The notes under the pieces were generated by a model. The model saw nothing but the letters and a program-made list of their open reading frames with translations, was not told the DNA's origin and searched no databases. Of a DNA stretch of 64,000 bases, positions 53,692 through 62,055 are shown piece by piece. The position numbers and the translations under genes are program-made. Origin of the DNA: Nostoc foliaceum FACHB-393 (GTDB taxonomy: Bacteria; Cyanobacteriota; Cyanobacteriia; Cyanobacteriales; Nostocaceae); contig NZ_JACJTD010000034.1 of assembly GCF_014698505.1 (NCBI RefSeq), positions 1 through 64,000 of the forward strand. The letters run 5' to 3'. Each line of letters opens with the position of its first letter. The stretch's first letter is position 1.

Positions 53692-56325
53692 ATGAACAAA
53701 AATCTTGAGCAAAGTGGTGTTTTTTCCCTGTTTAAAGGCGTACCCCTGCGTCGCATTCTGGTAGCGTTGTTTCTGCTGCAAATCTTGCTAGCTGTAGGAT
53801 TAACTACATACTTATCAATCAGCAATGGGCAAAAAGCAGTCAATGAGGTAGCCAGCGAATTACGTCATGAAGTCGCCAATCGGGTTGAGCAGAATTTACA
53901 GGCTTATCTCTCAACCCCGCGCCAAGTACTACGCAGTAATCAAAATGTGATTGACATCGGGTTGCTGAAGATGGAAAATCTGGCAACCTGGGAGTCATAC
54001 TTAATAAAACAGTTAGAGATTTTTCCTGATGCAATTGCCTTAACGGCAAGTAATGAACAGCAAGAACACCTAGCGGTGGAAAAGCTCAACGATCGCCAAT
54101 TTTTGCTCAGAAAAGCCGACAAGTCAACTGGGTACGACCTCTACACTTACAAAATTGATCGTCAAGGTCAACGTACCCAACTACCAGAGGTGATTAAAAA
54201 CTATGATGCGCGATCGCGTCCTGATTATCAAGCAGCAGTTACCGCCAAAAAATTCAGCTTTAATCAGATATTTACACCCCTCACTGAACCAACACTTCTA
54301 ATTAGTGCATCTCAACCTATATATAACCCCCAAGGTCAGTTACTCGGAGTCAACAGCACTCTAACTTACATATCACAAATTGGGGATTTGCTGCAAAATA
54401 TTAAAGTTGGCAAGTCTGGGCAAATTTTTATTATCGAGCGATCGGGGCTATTAGTAGCAAGTTCTACAACAGAAGAACCATTCCGTTTACAAAATGGTAA
54501 ACCCATTAGGTTAGCAGCTTCCCAAAGCAGGAATTCTTTTACTCAAGCAACCGCTAAATATTTAGAAACTAAATTTAGTAACTTAGACCAAATTAACAGT
54601 TTACAGCAACTAAATTTCTCCTTTGACGGCAAACGGCAATTTTTAGAAGTTAGACCGTTACAGGGCAAACCAAATATCAATTGGTTGATAATAGTGGCTG
54701 TCCCAGAAGCAGATTTTATGGGACAAATTGATCGCAATACTCAAACCACAATTTTTCTTTGTCTGGGAGTATTGGGATTAGCTATTTTATTGGGAATTAT
54801 CACCGCCCGTTGGATAACTCAGCCTATTCTATACTTCAGCACGGCAACAAAAGATTTAGCCAATTTTCCCAATGGCGAAGACTCAGTGGTGATAGTACAA
54901 GGTATTAAAGAACTAGAGATGCTGGGTGGATCTTTCAACGAGATGATGCAGCAATTACGCAAAACCTTTACTGCACAGACTACCAAAAATGAAGAGTTAG
55001 AATTGCAACTTCAGCAGCGAACTCAAGAATTACAGCAAGAGATTCAAAAAGGTAGTAACAGCGAGCAAAAACTGTGCCAGCATAATCGAGTACTAGCAGA
55101 ACTGGCAAATCACAGATCAATTTCAGAAGGAAATCTGGAAACAGCATTCAAAATCATCACCGAGAAAGCAGCGAATGCTTTAGAAATAGAACGAGTCAGT
55201 GTGTGGTTATTCAATGGCGAACGCACCAAACTACAATGTATAAGTCTCTACGAACGTAGTAATCAGAGACATTCGGCGGGTTTAGAACGCAACCTTGCAG
55301 ATTATTTAATCTACTTTAAAGCTTTAGCATCTGCCCGTACCATCATTGTCACCGATACTCGCACCGATCCACGGGTACAAGAATTAAGGGATGAATTACT
55401 AGAACCAAATAACATCCTATCTCTAATTAATACTTCCATTTGGGTTGGGGGTGAAGTTGTAGGAACGGTATTGTATGAGCAAGTTGGTATTCCCCGGACA
55501 TGGGAATTGAGTGAGCAAAACTTCGTTAGTTCAATAACTGAATTTGCCGCCCTAACTTTAGAAGTATGCGATCGCAAACGGGCAGAATCTGCTCTGCGTG
55601 AGGCTAAAGAAGCTGCCGAAGTGGCAAATCGTGCCAAAAGCACCTTTTTGAGAAACATCAACCATGAACTGAGGAATCCCTTAGGCTCCATTCTTGGAAT
55701 CACAGAAGCACTCCAAGAAGGAGTGTACGGCCCTGTAACTGAACAACAGCGCCAGTTCTTAAATACCCTCGAATCCAGCGGTAAGAATTTACTAGAATTG
55801 ATTAATCAAATTCTTGAGCTTACCGACATTGAATCCAAAAAGATAAAACTGCAACTAGCTCCCATTTCGATCCAAGGATTGTGTGACTCTAGTCTAAGTT
55901 TTGTCAAACATTTAGCGTTTCAGAAAAATATCCAACTGAGTCTACAAATACCTGAAGAACTCGAACCCATCCAAGTTGATGAGCGTCGTATTCGCCAAGT
56001 ATTTATTAACCTATTAACTAACGCGATCAAGTTTACTCACGACGGAGGCAAAGTTTGGATTGAAGTCCAACCAACTTCCACAAATGAATATATCTTTATC
56101 AGCGTGGTTGATACAGGTATTGGTATGCTTTCCGATGACCTTTTCCAATTATTTCAACCTTTTGTGCAAGTTGAAAATCCCTCCACCAGTCCTTCCGCAG
56201 GCACTGGTTTAGGATTAGTAATAGTGCAAAAAATTGTCGAGTTACACGGTGGTAAAGTCCATGCCGAAAGTCAGCTAGGCAAAGGTAGTCGATTTACAAT
56301 CAAACTCCCTTGGAAAAAGGTCTAA
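53692..56325 (+). CDS. Sensor histidine kinase (double Cache-HAMP-GAF-HisKA-HATPase)
   Basis: An 877-residue membrane kinase. A helix at about 21-43, an extracytoplasmic double-Cache sensor (about 50-345, with DARSRPDYQAAVTAKKFSF and VGKSGQIFIIERSGLLVAS), a second helix (352-375), HAMP (375-425), a coiled coil, GAF (about 480-625), HisKA with NINHELRNPLGSILGI (His about 658; N replaces the usual T after R) and HATPase with NLLTNAIKFTHDGGKVWI and GTGLGLVIVQKIVELHGG. It ends without a receiver domain and without a partner regulator next to it. Cache domains usually sense small molecules such as amino or organic acids. The ligand is unknown. Confidence 0.93.
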   Translation: MNKNLEQSGVFSLFKGVPLRRILVALFLLQILLAVGLTTYLSISNGQKAVNEVASELRHEVANRVEQNLQAYLSTPRQVLRSNQNVIDIGLLKMENLATWESYLIKQLEIFPDAIALTASNEQQEHLAVEKLNDRQFLLRKADKSTGYDLYTYKIDRQGQRTQLPEVIKNYDARSRPDYQAAVTAKKFSFNQIFTPLTEPTLLISASQPIYNPQGQLLGVNSTLTYISQIGDLLQNIKVGKSGQIFIIERSGLLVASSTTEEPFRLQNGKPIRLAASQSRNSFTQATAKYLETKFSNLDQINSLQQLNFSFDGKRQFLEVRPLQGKPNINWLIIVAVPEADFMGQIDRNTQTTIFLCLGVLGLAILLGIITARWITQPILYFSTATKDLANFPNGEDSVVIVQGIKELEMLGGSFNEMMQQLRKTFTAQTTKNEELELQLQQRTQELQQEIQKGSNSEQKLCQHNRVLAELANHRSISEGNLETAFKIITEKAANALEIERVSVWLFNGERTKLQCISLYERSNQRHSAGLERNLADYLIYFKALASARTIIVTDTRTDPRVQELRDELLEPNNILSLINTSIWVGGEVVGTVLYEQVGIPRTWELSEQNFVSSITEFAALTLEVCDRKRAESALREAKEAAEVANRAKSTFLRNINHELRNPLGSILGITEALQEGVYGPVTEQQRQFLNTLESSGKNLLELINQILELTDIESKKIKLQLAPISIQGLCDSSLSFVKHLAFQKNIQLSLQIPEELEPIQVDERRIRQVFINLLTNAIKFTHDGGKVWIEVQPTSTNEYIFISVVDTGIGMLSDDLFQLFQPFVQVENPSTSPSAGTGLGLVIVQKIVELHGGKVHAESQLGKGSRFTIKLPWKKV

Positions 56326-56357
56326 TAATGGCGAGTAGAGAGCATAGTTTACTATTT

Positions 56358-56385
56358 CCTCGTTCCCATACAGAGTATGGGAATG
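56358..56385. repeat. CTCGTTCCC palindrome, copy 2
   Basis: CCTCGTTCCCATAC, then GTATGGGAATG: same family as 37649-37677. It lies between the kinase gene and the coiled-coil gene. Confidence 0.65.
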
Positions 56386-56431
56386 CATTCATTGAGTCTC
56401 TGACTCAATTCTGACTCAATTTACCAACAAT

Positions 56432-56860
56432 TTATTCTGCGATCGCTCCATCCAGTCCACTAAGAGATGCAGTTTTAGTATTCTCACTAGCTGATTCTTT
56501 TGGAGTCGCCCTTAAGCGTGTTGCTGTGCTTTTACGAATGCGATCGCTTTTGCGAACAGCACCCGCCATTTCATATTCACGGCTATCTTTGCCGTATTTA
56601 AAAGCAACTCCAATGAGCATTTTCTCAGTTAGGTCACTTAAACTTTTGTCCAATTCATTCATTTCAGTTCTAGAAGAGTCAATCACGGCTAGAGCAGTAT
56701 TATAAGCATCTATCTTGGTACGGTATTGCTGAATTAGTTGTGCCATGCTTTCCAAGTTGCGCCCATCCCCAAAATCCATAGTAGGATCAATGGCTTTAAG
56801 TCCCGCCGTTCTTAATTCAGCTTTTTCTAAAACGCGATATGTACGTTTTTGACTAGGCAT
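56432..56860 (-). CDS. Small coiled-coil protein of unknown function, paralogue 2
   Basis: A 142-residue paralogue of 34581-34973. The alignment is clear from end to end: MPSQKRTYRVLEKAELR, AIDPTMDFGDG, a coiled coil (about 37-85), and the highly conserved GVAFKYGKDSREYEMAGAV followed by RKSDRIRK and TRLRAT. It is 12 residues longer, with a Ser/Thr-rich tail. Like its paralogue it is preceded, 124 nt upstream, by a 21-bp tandem array. The family is not recognised. The conserved charged block and repeat arrays suggest DNA-linked regulation (inference). Confidence 0.8.
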   Translation of the reverse strand: MPSQKRTYRVLEKAELRTAGLKAIDPTMDFGDGRNLESMAQLIQQYRTKIDAYNTALAVIDSSRTEMNELDKSLSDLTEKMLIGVAFKYGKDSREYEMAGAVRKSDRIRKSTATRLRATPKESASENTKTASLSGLDGAIAE

Positions 56861-56984
56861 AAATGTATCCCTTTCATTCTGCTTTAGAGCCAGTTTGCCT
56901 TATTAAAGCTGGATTTTAGCTCAGTGAAGTCCTCATAAATTAGTATCCGAAGTGATGTAAATATCAGTAATTGTCGCAAAAATA

Positions 56985-57127
56985 ATGATTTTGTTGATGA
57001 ACAGGATGATTTTGTTGATGAACAGAATGATTTTGTTGATGAACAGAATAATTTTGTTGATGAACAGGATGATTTCGTTGATGAACAGAATGATTTTGTT
57101 GATGAACAGGATAATTTTGTTGATGAA
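56985..57127 (-). repeat. 21-bp tandem array 2, upstream of second coiled-coil gene
   Basis: Seven copies of a 21-bp unit, on the plus strand ATGATTTTGTTGATGAACAG plus one base, the last copy partial. In the sense of the downstream gene the unit reads CTGTTCATCAACAAAATCAT plus C and contains TGTT-N4-AACA. It differs in sequence from array 1 (about 12 of 21 aligned bases agree), but unit length, dyad core and position before a paralogous gene are the same. Confidence 0.93.
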
Positions 57128-57147
57128 AATTGCCATTTTATACTTGC

Positions 57148-57175
57148 CTCGTTCCCAGTGTCCAACTGGGAATGC
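57148..57175. repeat. CTCGTTCCC palindrome, copy 3
   Basis: CCTCGTTCCCAGTGTCCAAC then TGGGAATG: same palindrome class as 37649 and 56358, immediately beyond the 21-bp array. Confidence 0.65.
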
Positions 57176-57214
57176 GATCAACTTGGCTCTGCCTCCCGTC
57201 AAAGCAGGATACAG

Positions 57215-57292
57215 AGTTTACGTGAGGTACACCCACACCCGTAGGGGCACGGCATTGCCGTGCCCCTACACTTCGTGATGTAATGTTGTACT
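57215..57292. mobile_element. MITE-like palindromic element, copy D (ends degraded)
   Basis: GTTTACGTGAGGTACACCC, the GTAGGGGCACGGCATTGCCG palindrome and CACTTCGTGATGTAATGTTG match copy A, with an extra ACACCC. Both terminal repeats have been lost. Confidence 0.75.
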
Positions 57293-57556
57293 ATAAAATT
57301 GGCTATAATCGCATTTTTCAGTTGCAAAAGAAAACTGCTGTAAGTGCGATCGCTTAGAAACTAAACCAGATAATTCTACAGTCTAAAGTGATACAAAAGT
57401 TATAACTTGGCAATGTCTAAAACAGTACGAATCATTGACGAGCCAAGTATATACACAATACAATTATTGTAGTAGAACCTCACGATAGAGTTAATTCAAA
57501 TCATTTTCCCAGAGAATAATAAACAAGCAATATTAAAGATAATTTGGACAAAAAAA

Positions 57557-57910
57557 ATGAACGCCAAAATTATTGCTTTCTTGGGGATTACGGCAGCCTT
57601 TGCAAACTTAGGAAGCCAAGTCTACGCACAGTTACCAGCATCAAGCTCAAATCCAGGGCAATACAGATTAACTGGTGATTCTTTAGTTGGAATTGATCAT
57701 AGAACAGCCCAAGATGACTTTAGAAGCTTTTTTGAGCAAACTAATCCAGCAAGCATTTCCAACAATAATAGAAGAAACAATAAAACTCCAGTCAGAATAC
57801 AGTTTAACGAATCATTATCACAGCCCGACACTTCTGTTTTCTTAACACCGGCTCAGTCTGGAAGTGACAATGATGGATTGCAAGTACAGTTGGATCTGGG
57901 GAGAGAATAA
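57557..57910 (+). CDS. Small exported protein of unknown function
   Basis: A 117-residue protein with a Sec signal peptide (MNAKIIAFLGITAAFANLGS, cleavage after VYA-Q). The mature part is Asn/Ser/Gln-rich and without cysteines: NPGQYRLTGDSLVGIDHRTA, DFRSFFEQTNP and a C-terminal DGLQVQLDLGRE. Family not recognised. Alone, flanked by MITE copies on both sides. Probably a real periplasmic or cell-envelope protein. Confidence 0.7.
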   Translation: MNAKIIAFLGITAAFANLGSQVYAQLPASSSNPGQYRLTGDSLVGIDHRTAQDDFRSFFEQTNPASISNNNRRNNKTPVRIQFNESLSQPDTSVFLTPAQSGSDNDGLQVQLDLGRE

Positions 57911-57914
57911 TCAG

Positions 57915-58194
57915 GTATAAAGTTCTCGTTTACGCGAGGTACACCCATAGAGGCACGGCAGTGCCCATTGGTGTCAACTTAACGTGAAAACCTTGTCAAA
58001 AACTGATATTCAGTTCTCTAGCTTCTTATCACGATCTGCGTTACCCCACCCTAACCCTCCCCTTATAAAGGGGAGGGAACGAGATTTGTTTTTTCCCCCC
58101 TTTCCAAGGGGGGATTAAGGGGGGTAAAACGCTTGTAGAATAAGCAGCATTTGAGCTTAAGTTGACACCAATGGGCACTGCCGTGCCCCTACAC
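57915..58194. mobile_element. MITE-like palindromic element, copy F, interrupted by a second element
   Basis: The left part (TATAAAGTTCTCGTTTACG, GAGGTACACCC, GGCACGGCAGTGCC) and right part (GGCACTGCCGTGCCCCTACA, CCTC) of the MITE family are separated by about 200 bp starting ATTGGTGTCAACTTAA and ending TTAAGTTGACACCAAT. Together 57952-57982 and 58157-58187 form a perfect 31-bp inverted repeat. The insert holds cyanobacterial CCCTCCCCTTATAAAGGGGA and CCCCCCTTTCCAAGGGGGGA-like hairpins. It is a nested mobile-element structure. Confidence 0.75.
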
Positions 58195-58272
58195 CTCTTA
58201 GAATAATTCGTAATTCGTAATTTGTAATTCGTAATTACGCTCGTTCGGTCTTGGCGTGCCGTAGGCAAGACT

Positions 58273-58303
58273 CGCTACCGCTGCGCTAACGTAATTCGTA
58301 ATT
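58273..58303 (+). repeat. 31-bp dispersed repeat, copy 1
   Basis: CGCTACCGCTGCGCTAACGT followed by AATTCGTAATT. An exact reverse complement occurs at 62015-62045. It is a common intergenic repeat pattern of Nostoc-type genomes. Confidence 0.8.
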
Positions 58304-58467
58304 AAGAGGGTACAGAGCAAGTTAATACAACGGCGGTTTTTGCTGCTTATCCTACGTCCCCTACGATCAAAAAGTTTCGCATCTTACTAAATCTGCCTTC
58401 CTGAGTCGCTAATTGTGCAATCATTTTGCAGTAGAATTAATCGTCTAGATAAGAGGAGGGCTTTGAG

Positions 58468-59820
58468 ATGACTCGTGTCATCATTGTGCGCCACGGTCAA
58501 AGCGGTTATAACACCGAGCGGCGTATTCAGGGACGCACTGATGCGTCAACATTAACCGAGAAAGGTCATAACGATGCCAGTAAAGTTGGCAAAGCCCTCA
58601 GCAATATCTTATTTAATGCTATTTACAGCAGTCCTCTGCAACGAGCAAAACACACAGCAGATATTATTCATAGTGAGTTAGCTACTAATCCTGAACAATC
58701 TGCTGTAATCCAAGTTTCTGATTTGCTGCTAGAAATCGACTTACCCTTATGGGAAGCACTACTGACTGCGGAAGTTAAGCAGAAATTTGCCGAAGACTAC
58801 CGCACTTGGCATCAACGCCCCGACGAACTGCGGATGCTGCTAAATGATGCACAAGGGACAAGAGAACATTTTCCAGTTCTTGCTTTATACGAACAAGCAC
58901 GGCAGTTTTGGCAAGAAACTTTGTCTCACCATCAAGGCGAAACTATTCTCATAGTGGGACATAACGGAATTAATCGCGCCCTCATTAGCACAGCCTTGGG
59001 AATTCCTCCAAGTCGCTATCATTCAATACAGCAATCTAACTGTGGCATCACCGTACTAAACTTTGCTGGGGGATTGGGCGAACCAGTCCAACTAGAATCC
59101 TTAAATCAGACGCAACACACTGGGGAAAGTCTACCCTCATTGCGACCCGATCATCAAGGAATAAGGTTGTTACTAGTGCGTCACGGCGAAACTGAATGGA
59201 ATCGCCAAACTAGGTTTCAAGGGCAAATTGATGTCCCCCTCAACGACAACGGTAGACAACAGTCGCAAAAAGCAGGCGAATTTCTCCAAGAAGTAGCGAT
59301 TGATTTTGCTGTTAGTAGCCCAATGCTGCGCCCTAAAGAAACAGCAGAGATTATCTTAAAACAACATCCTAATGTAAAGTTAGACTTGCAAGATGGTCTA
59401 AGAGAAATCAGCCACGGACTCTGGGAAGGAAAATTAGAAACTGAAATAGAGCAAGAATTTCCCGGAGAGTTGCAGCGCTGGCGGTTAGTACCAGCCGAAG
59501 TGCAAATGCCTGAAGGCGAAAATTTGCAAGAGGTGTGGGAACGCAGCGTTGCAGCTTGGCAATCAATTGTACAAACCGCATCAACTAATCAATTCAAAAC
59601 CGTATTAGTAGTAGCTCACGACGCAACTAATAAAACCTTACTTTGTCACATTCTCGGTTTATCGCTAGAAAATTTCTGGAATTTCCGTCAGGGTAATGGC
59701 GCAGTCAGCGTTATCGACTACCCTTCTGGAATAGATGGTTTACCAGTATTGCAAGCGATGAACATTACCGCTCATTTTGGTGGAGGCGTACTAGATAAAA
59801 CAGCAGCAGGGGCATTGTAA
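58468..59820 (+). CDS. Histidine phosphatase family protein with two tandem PGAM-like domains
   Basis: A 450-residue protein with two complete phosphoglycerate-mutase-fold domains. Domain 1 (1-205): IIVRHGQSGYNTERRIQGR, SPLQRAKHTA and VGHNGINRA. Domain 2 (about 228-450): LLVRHGETEWNRQTRFQGQ, SPMLRPKETAEI, REISHGLWEG and VVAHDATNKTLL. Both keep the RHG phosphohistidine motif and the second His. A two-domain layout like this is known for plant 2-carboxyarabinitol-1-phosphate phosphatase, so release of Rubisco inhibitor or a sugar-phosphatase role is possible (inference). ATG preceded by GAGGAGGG. Confidence 0.88.
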   Translation: MTRVIIVRHGQSGYNTERRIQGRTDASTLTEKGHNDASKVGKALSNILFNAIYSSPLQRAKHTADIIHSELATNPEQSAVIQVSDLLLEIDLPLWEALLTAEVKQKFAEDYRTWHQRPDELRMLLNDAQGTREHFPVLALYEQARQFWQETLSHHQGETILIVGHNGINRALISTALGIPPSRYHSIQQSNCGITVLNFAGGLGEPVQLESLNQTQHTGESLPSLRPDHQGIRLLLVRHGETEWNRQTRFQGQIDVPLNDNGRQQSQKAGEFLQEVAIDFAVSSPMLRPKETAEIILKQHPNVKLDLQDGLREISHGLWEGKLETEIEQEFPGELQRWRLVPAEVQMPEGENLQEVWERSVAAWQSIVQTASTNQFKTVLVVAHDATNKTLLCHILGLSLENFWNFRQGNGAVSVIDYPSGIDGLPVLQAMNITAHFGGGVLDKTAAGAL

Positions 59821-59830
59821 AAAAATTAAA

Positions 59831-59923
59831 AGTTATGAGTTAGGAGTGAAAAATTATGAGTGATGAATAAAGTTAGAAGTGATGGGCGAGAAACAAATAA
59901 CTTCTAACTCCTAACTCATAACT
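59831..59923. repeat. Hairpin of heptamer repeats (AGTTAGGAGT/ACTCCTAACT)
   Basis: AGTTATGAGTTAGGAGT (59831-59847) and its exact complement (59907-59923) face each other, both composed of 7-bp STRR units. The structure lies between the phosphatase and dihydroorotase genes. Confidence 0.75.
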
Positions 59924-59954
59924 CCTAACCCCTAACTTATAACTAAAAAGCTTT

Positions 59955-61298
59955 ATGACTGAACTGCTGCAAAAAGTACGGGTGATTGACCCAGTTTCGG
60001 AAATTGATGAACTCTTTGATGTGCTGATTGCTGATGGTTATATCCAAACAGTGGCTTCGCACATTGCTGATATCAGTCCCGATACTCAAATCAGAGATTG
60101 TCAGGGATTAGTTCTTGGCCCTGGGTTAGTGGATTTGTACAGCCACTCCGGTGAACCAGGATTTGAAGAACGGGAAACCCTCTTGTCTTTCTTACAAGCT
60201 GCTGCTGCTGGCGGCTTTACCAGAGCTAGTATTTTACCCGATACATCCCCAGTTATTGATAACCCTGCGCTTGTAGCACAGTTGCAGCAGAGGAGAGAGG
60301 GACATGGGGGACATGGGGGACAAGGGGGACATGGGGGACAAGGGGGACATGGGGGACATGGGGGACATGGGGGGAATTTTTCTCTCTTGTCTTCTCCTCT
60401 TCCTCTACTTTATATTTGGGGTGCTATCACCCTAGATATTGCTGGGAAGCAAATGACGGAATTGGCAGATTTGGCATCTGCTGGAGTTGTTGGTTTTAGC
60501 GATGGTGAGCCACTGGAGAATTTGGCGCTGGTGGGGCGAGTGTTAGAGTATGTCCAGCCGTTGGGTAAACCAGTAGCATTTTGGCCTAGCGATCGCCAAT
60601 TAACAGCAAATGGTGTAATGAGAGAAGGGGCAGATGCTCTGCGTTTTGGTTTACCCCCAATACCCGCCAGTGCAGAAACTAGTGCGATCGCAGCTCTGTT
60701 AGAATTGGTTGCAGCTATCGGTACACCAGTCCACATTATGCGCGTCTCCACATCTCGCAGCGTGGAACTAATCGCTTCAGCCAAAGCTGCTGGTTTACCC
60801 ATCACCGCCAGCACCACCTGGATGCACCTTTTACTTGATACAAAAGCAGTTAAGAGTTATAACACTAGCTTGCATTTAGACCCGCCTTTAGGAAAACCCA
60901 GTGATGTGGCGGCGTTGCGTGCAGGAGTGCGTGCGGGTGTGATAGATGCGATCGCGATTGATCACACACCCTACAGCTACGAAGAAAAAGTCCAAGCCTT
61001 TGCCGAAGCACCAGCCGGGGCAATTGGTTTAGAGTTAGCATTACCTTTGCTGTGGCAATATCTCGTTGAAACTGAGGAATTTACAGCTTTAGAATTATGG
61101 CGGGCATTGAGTACTAGTCCAGCAGCATGTTTGGGGCAAAAACTCAGTGCGATCGTACCTCATCAACCAGCAGAACTTACTTTATTTGATCCCCAGCAAA
61201 CCTGGAAAGTTGAACGAAAAAGTCTTTACACACTTTCCCAAAATACACCTTGGTTAGGACAACAGTTGAAGGGTCAGGTTGTGCAAACTTGGCGTTGA
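59955..61298 (+). CDS. pyrC: Dihydroorotase homologue, possibly non-catalytic, with repeat-derived Gly/His insert
   Basis: A 447-residue amidohydrolase of the cyanobacterial dihydroorotase type (VLGPGLVDLYSHSGEPGFEE, GGFTRASILPDTSPVIDNP, WGAITLDIAGKQMTELADLA, GTPVHIMRVSTSRSVEL, AIAIDHTPYSYEEK). Compared with classical dihydroorotases several metal ligands are changed: HxH reads YSH, the cH-ST histidine is Arg (IMRVST), and DHAPH reads DHTPY. It may therefore be a structural partner, as inactive DHOases of some ATCase complexes are, or use another geometry. Residues about 116-139 are a run of HGG/QGG triplets encoded by a 9-bp repeat. Role in pyrimidine synthesis is by family only. Confidence 0.8.
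   Translation: MTELLQKVRVIDPVSEIDELFDVLIADGYIQTVASHIADISPDTQIRDCQGLVLGPGLVDLYSHSGEPGFEERETLLSFLQAAAAGGFTRASILPDTSPVIDNPALVAQLQQRREGHGGHGGQGGHGGQGGHGGHGGHGGNFSLLSSPLPLLYIWGAITLDIAGKQMTELADLASAGVVGFSDGEPLENLALVGRVLEYVQPLGKPVAFWPSDRQLTANGVMREGADALRFGLPPIPASAETSAIAALLELVAAIGTPVHIMRVSTSRSVELIASAKAAGLPITASTTWMHLLLDTKAVKSYNTSLHLDPPLGKPSDVAALRAGVRAGVIDAIAIDHTPYSYEEKVQAFAEAPAGAIGLELALPLLWQYLVETEEFTALELWRALSTSPAACLGQKLSAIVPHQPAELTLFDPQQTWKVERKSLYTLSQNTPWLGQQLKGQVVQTWR
60302..60374 (+). repeat. 9-bp tandem repeat inside dihydroorotase gene
   Basis: Eight copies of GGGGGACAT or GGGGGACAA in a row, in frame, encoding GGH or GGQ. Similar G-rich ACA repeats occur between genes of these genomes. It sits in a surface-loop position between a helix and the WGAIT strand. 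Confidence 0.9.
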
Positions 61299-61361
61299 AA
61301 AATGTAAAACAATCATCACTTTTTTTATAATTCCTCCTCCTCTGTTTGTTCTATCTAAGTC

Positions 61362-61386
61362 ACCAGAGGCGGCTTTTGCCTCTGGT
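61362..61386 (+). terminator. Hairpin between convergent pyrC and arsI
   Basis: ACCAGAGGC, loop GGCTTTT, GCCTCTGGT: a 9-bp stem 63 nt after pyrC and 23 nt after arsI on the other strand. It could serve both convergent genes; the T-tail is weak. Confidence 0.5.
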
Positions 61387-61408
61387 AATACTTTGCAGTA
61401 GGTTTACT

Positions 61409-61864
61409 CTAAGAACAACACGGCTTATTAACAGTCTTAACTACCCCAGCCGAATTAACTGTAGTCACCAAATTCTTTTCTGGCGCTGTATCTTCCACCT
61501 TCACCACAAAAACTTCCCAACGGTTACCATCTGGATCTGTTACCCAAACTTTATCTTGCAAAGCATAGCAACAATCAGTGTTGCCCTCGGTAAACAATGC
61601 TAGTCCTGCCTCCGTAAACCTTTGGATAGCAGATTCTACTTCTTGTGTACTTTCAACTTGTACACCTAAATGAGACAATGCACCACCAGCCTGGACACTA
61701 GGAGCCAGATTTAATGTCAAATTTAACGCTGGGCTAGGAATATCAAACTTAGCGTAGTCATCTTTATACTTCACAGGTTCCACGCCAAACATTGCCCGAT
61801 AAAATGTCACAGATTTTTCAATGTCAGTAACATTCAAAGCTATATGAGTCTTCAGCAGTGCCAT
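61409..61864 (-). CDS. arsI: ArsI-type organoarsenical lyase / CadI family metalloenzyme
   Basis: A 151-residue protein of the vicinal oxygen chelate fold. Seen: MALLKTHIALNVTDIEKSV with the metal His, VEPVKYKDDYAKFDIPSPAL, LSHLGVQVES with the second His, and the vicinal cysteine pair GNTDCCYALQDKVWV, which in the characterised Nostoc ArsI binds trivalent arsenic, followed by VTDPDGNRWEVFVV with the metal Glu. A further CC near the C terminus. ATG 61864 has AAGGAG 6 nt upstream. It cleaves the C-As bond of trivalent methylarsenic (family knowledge). Last gene of an ars cluster on this strand. Confidence 0.92.
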   Translation of the reverse strand: MALLKTHIALNVTDIEKSVTFYRAMFGVEPVKYKDDYAKFDIPSPALNLTLNLAPSVQAGGALSHLGVQVESTQEVESAIQRFTEAGLALFTEGNTDCCYALQDKVWVTDPDGNRWEVFVVKVEDTAPEKNLVTTVNSAGVVKTVNKPCCS

Positions 61865-61878
61865 AATTTTGCTCCTTG

Positions 61879-61986
61879 TATAGCGTTCTCGTTTACGTGA
61901 GGTATACACCCGTAGGGGCACGGCACTGCCGTGCCCTTACACCTCGTGATGTAATGTTGTACCGCATCTGAATGGGAACCGCTATA
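61879..61986. mobile_element. MITE-like palindromic element, copy E (full length)
   Basis: Left TATAGCGTTCTCGTTTACG, central palindrome GGGGCACGGCACTGCCGTG, right GAATGGGAACCGCTATA. It is 108 bp long and nearly identical to copy A. It has inserted between acr3 and arsI, 14 bp before the arsI ATG, so it now forms part of the arsI upstream region. Confidence 0.85.
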
Positions 61987-62014
61987 AGATTATTAAATAT
62001 TATTCCTAATCCCT

Positions 62015-62045
62015 AATTACGAATTACGTTAGCGCAGCGGTAGCG
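62015..62045 (-). repeat. 31-bp dispersed repeat, copy 2
   Basis: Exact reverse complement of 58273-58303, ending 10 bp before the acr3 stop codon. Confidence 0.8.
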
Positions 62046-62055
62046 TCATTACAAA

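Noticed and set aside
56884..57278. Open frames across tandem array 2 (FINKIIL, SSTKSFC or LMNRMI repeats)
   Set aside because: Same reasoning as array 1: open in several frames by repeat structure alone.
58041..58268. 75-residue minus-strand open frame
   Set aside because: It lies wholly within the nested repeat and encodes low-complexity repeat translation.
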